7,641 nucleotides of DNA from Thermoplasmatota archaeon (GTDB lineage: Archaea > Thermoplasmatota > Thermoplasmata > RBG-16-68-12 > JAGMCJ01), in contig JAJISH010000451.1 in assembly GCA_022848825.1 (NCBI GenBank), positions 1 to 7,641 on the forward strand. Reading direction: 5' to 3'. Every line of letters begins with the position of its first letter. The stretch's first letter is position 1. Below the pieces are notes generated by a model. That model saw nothing but the letters and a program-made list of their open reading frames with translations, searched no databases and was not told the DNA's origin. The translations under genes and the position numbers were made by a program. Positions 5,760-7,641 of this stretch are shown here, piece after piece.

Positions 5760-5764
5760 GCTAA

Positions 5765-7072
5765 CTAGAAGTCGTCCAAGATGTCATCTAGGTTGGGGCG
5801 CCCGATCTCCAGGAGCTCGTACCTCACGCGGACCACGGGCTTGTCGACGCTGAGTATCCGTCTGAGGTCTATGGGCGTCCCGCTCACGACGACGTCGCAG
5901 TCCACCGCATTGATCGTCTCCTCCAGCTCCTTGATCTGCTGGTCCGTGTAGCCCATGGCGGGCAGGAGATTGCCCAGGTGTGGGTACTTCTTGAGCGTCT
6001 CCTTTATGGACCCGACCGCGTGCGGTCTCGGGTCGACCATCTCGGAGGCGCCGAACCGCTTCGCCGCGATCGTGCCCGCCCCGTACTCCATGTCACCGTG
6101 CGTCACCGTCGGGCCGTCCTCGATGACGAGTACCCGCTTCTTGTGGATGGGTTCCGTGTCACGCACCGTTATCGGAGAGGCCGCCTCGATCAGGACAGCG
6201 TCCGGGTTCAGCCGTCTCACGTTCTCCTTCACGCGCTCGACGTCGTCCGGCTTGGCCGTCTCCACCTTGTTCACTATGATGACGTCGGCCATCAGGACGT
6301 TCGCCTCGCCGGGGTGGTAGCCCACCTCGTCCCCCGCCCTGTGCGGGTCCACGAGCACAATCTGCAGCTTGGGCTTGTAGAACGGCGTATCGTTGTTCCC
6401 GCCGTCCCAGACGATGATCTCGGCCTCCTTCTCCGCCTCCCGCAGTATCGCCTCGTAATCGACGCCCGCAAAGACCACTATCCCGCGGTCGATGTGCGGC
6501 TCGTACTCCTCCCTCTCCTCGATCGTCGTGTCGTACCTGTCCAGGTCCTCGTACGTCTCGAACCTCTGGACCGCCTGCTTCTCCAGGTCGCCGTAGGGCA
6601 TGGGGTGCCTGATGACCACGACCTTCCTGCCCTTGTCGATGAGTATCTGCGTTATCTTGCGCGTCGTCTGGCTCTTCCCTGCTCCAGTCCTTACGGCGCA
6701 GACGGAGATTATGGGCACCTTGGATTCTATCATGCTCTTCTTCGTCCCCATGAGGATGAAGTCCGCTCCGTTGGCGGTCGCGATCGAGGCCTTGTGCATG
6801 ACGACCTCGTGCGGGACGTCGCTGTAGGCGAAGACGACCTCGTCGACATCGTGTTCTCTCATGAGCTTCCGCAGGTCCTCCTCGGGATGGATGGGTATGC
6901 CTTCAGGGTAGAGCTTTCCCGCGAGAGAGGGCGGGTACTTCCGATCCACTATGTCCGGGATCTGCGCTGCCGTGAACGCCACGACCTCGTAGTCCTCGTT
7001 GTCCCTGAAGTTGTAGTTGAAAAGGCAGAAATCCCTTCCTGCCGCCCCCATTATGATGACCTTCTTGCGCAC
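5765..7072 (-). CDS. COG2403 P-loop NTPase, cyclic 2,3-diphosphoglycerate synthase-like (435 aa)
   Basis: The sequence matches my memory of the COG2403 family, which includes cyclic 2,3-diphosphoglycerate synthetase (cpgS of Methanothermus fervidus). That enzyme uses ATP to cyclise 2,3-bisphosphoglycerate, a phosphate store and protein stabiliser in some methanogens. An N-terminal Rossmann-like part starts KVIIMGAAGRDF (4-15). The P-loop RTGAGKSQTTRKI runs 128-140. A Walker B-like strand IIVWDGGNND is at 219-228, NKVE at 268-271 resembles a GTPase G4 box, and GTP-IDLRR is near 398. The length is close to the known enzyme (about 460). Many relatives occur in organisms not known to make cDPG, so the exact substrate is unproven. 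The GTG at 7072 is the start because KKVIIMG follows directly. The gene is divergent from the flavodoxin gene. Confidence 0.82.
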   Translation of the reverse strand: MRKKVIIMGAAGRDFCLFNYNFRDNEDYEVVAFTAAQIPDIVDRKYPPSLAGKLYPEGIPIHPEEDLRKLMREHDVDEVVFAYSDVPHEVVMHKASIATANGADFILMGTKKSMIESKVPIISVCAVRTGAGKSQTTRKITQILIDKGRKVVVIRHPMPYGDLEKQAVQRFETYEDLDRYDTTIEEREEYEPHIDRGIVVFAGVDYEAILREAEKEAEIIVWDGGNNDTPFYKPKLQIVLVDPHRAGDEVGYHPGEANVLMADVIIVNKVETAKPDDVERVKENVRRLNPDAVLIEAASPITVRDTEPIHKKRVLVIEDGPTVTHGDMEYGAGTIAAKRFGASEMVDPRPHAVGSIKETLKKYPHLGNLLPAMGYTDQQIKELEETINAVDCDVVVSGTPIDLRRILSVDKPVVRVRYELLEIGRPNLDDILDDF

Positions 7073-7101
7073 GGGAATCCCTATGTGGGAATGGCGGCAC
7101 G

Positions 7102-7107
7102 GTATTT
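7102..7107 (-). promoter_or_regulatory. Possible TATA box of the COG2403 gene
   Basis: On the minus strand GGAAAAGAGAAATACC provides a purine-rich BRE-like stretch followed by AAATAC. The box is centred about 32 bases before the GTG at 7072, predicting a leader of roughly 7 bases. The match is weak. Confidence 0.3.
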
Positions 7108-7127
7108 CTCTTTTCCTCAGGGAGTAT

Positions 7128-7134
7128 CATATAC
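7128..7134 (+). promoter_or_regulatory. TATA box of the flavodoxin gene (leaderless)
   Basis: CATATAC (in TATCATATACGC) is centred 25 bases before the ATG at 7156, and no Shine-Dalgarno lies between them. This is good archaeal leaderless geometry. Together with the possible box at 7102-7107 it makes the 83-base gap a divergent promoter region. Confidence 0.55.
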
Positions 7135-7155
7135 GCCCGCTCATTTCCCATCAGC

Positions 7156-7641
7156 ATGGTCAAGATTCTGGTAGGCTATTACTCCAATAGCGGGAACACG
7201 AAGGCGATGGCCGAGGCCGTCGCTGAGGGTGCAAGGTCCGAGGGAGCCGACGTCGACCTGAAGAGCGTTGGGGACGTGGACATGGAAGAGCTTCTCGGCT
7301 ACGATGCGATCGTGCTCGGCTCGCCCACGTACTACGGCGTCATGGCCGCCGATGTGAAGGACCTCATCGACCGGAGCGTGACGCACCACGGAGACCTGGA
7401 GGGCAAGGTGGGCGGGGCGTTCTCCTCGAGCGCTCTGATCGGAGGCGGCAACGAGACCACAATCCTCTCGATACTCCAGGCTCTGCTCATTCACGGGATG
7501 GTCGTTCCGGGCGTGTCCAACGGGAACCACTACGGGCCCGTGTCCATAGGTCATCCAGACAGCGATGTGAAGGTGGAGTGCACGAGCTACGGTGCCAGGA
7601 TCGCGCGGCTGGCGGAGAGGACGTCCGCAAAGACCATATGA
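7156..7641 (+). CDS. WrbA-like flavodoxin / NAD(P)H:quinone oxidoreductase family protein (161 aa)
   Basis: This is a complete flavodoxin-fold protein that probably binds FMN and carries electrons or reduces quinones. The FMN phosphate loop is YYSNSGNTKAM (8-18). The first ring-binding loop is GSPTYYGVMAADVKDLID (55-72). The WrbA-like segment GGGNETTILSILQALLIHGM (96-115) leads to VPGVSNGNHYGPVSIG. It is shorter than classical WrbA (about 200 residues) because the C-terminal part is reduced to SYGARIARLAE, as in many archaeal relatives. The ATG at 7156 follows a TATA box by 25 bases. The TGA stop occupies the last three bases of the window, so the gene is whole but its downstream context is unseen. 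It is divergent from the COG2403 gene, which gives no clear functional link. Confidence 0.9.
   Translation: MVKILVGYYSNSGNTKAMAEAVAEGARSEGADVDLKSVGDVDMEELLGYDAIVLGSPTYYGVMAADVKDLIDRSVTHHGDLEGKVGGAFSSSALIGGGNETTILSILQALLIHGMVVPGVSNGNHYGPVSIGHPDSDVKVECTSYGARIARLAERTSAKTI

Noticed and set aside
5978..7174. 398-codon open frame on the plus strand opposite the COG2403 gene
   Set aside because: It is an antisense shadow of a GC-rich gene, with Arg/Val/Leu/Asp/His-biased composition and no motif. It would also run into the flavodoxin start.

Overview
The window looks like a chromosomal segment from an archaeon, most likely a euryarchaeote of the Thermoplasmatota side. That lineage is an inference; the archaeal assignment is firmer. 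The evidence is an archaeal-type Elp3, a COG2403 / cyclic 2,3-diphosphoglycerate synthase-like protein, an Sm-like small protein and small winged-helix proteins. The tRNA has no encoded CCA. Several genes have a TATA-like box about 25 bases before the start codon and no Shine-Dalgarno sequence, the usual archaeal leaderless layout. The DNA is GC-rich, so long false reading frames run opposite or alongside most genes. Coding density is high and no gap between genes exceeds about 90 bases. I see no insertion sequence, CRISPR array or phage gene.

Layout. Bases 2-535 (+) hold the C-terminal part of a membrane-anchored protein with a soluble sensor-like domain. Bases 623-910 (+) encode a tiny TPR protein whose 3' end overlaps elp3 tail to tail. 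On the minus strand, read right to left from 3508, come an HTH regulator, an Sm-like small protein and a basic winged-helix protein, packed 5-9 bases apart with ribosome-binding sites that overlap the upstream stop codons. elp3 follows behind its own TATA box. Upstream of these, also on the minus strand, are a 550-residue DUF885-type metallopeptidase homologue, a small cupin, an intronless tRNA-Leu(CAA) with its own promoter, and a 435-residue COG2403 P-loop protein. The last is divergent from a complete WrbA-like flavodoxin (+) that ends exactly at the window edge.

How the genes fit together. Elp3 (wobble-uridine modification), the tRNA, the Sm-like protein and the basic winged-helix protein suggest an RNA/translation theme in the left half, but only the co-orientation and tight spacing are seen directly. 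The right half is metabolic: flavodoxin, cDPG synthase-like NTPase, cupin and peptidase. Most of this reads as ordinary archaeal housekeeping and conserved-unknown content. The points most worth a second look are the altered metal site of the DUF885-like protein, where HEEFGH replaces the family's longer HExxPGH and an Asp replaces the EGW glutamate, and the HTH / Sm-like / winged-helix cluster beside elp3.
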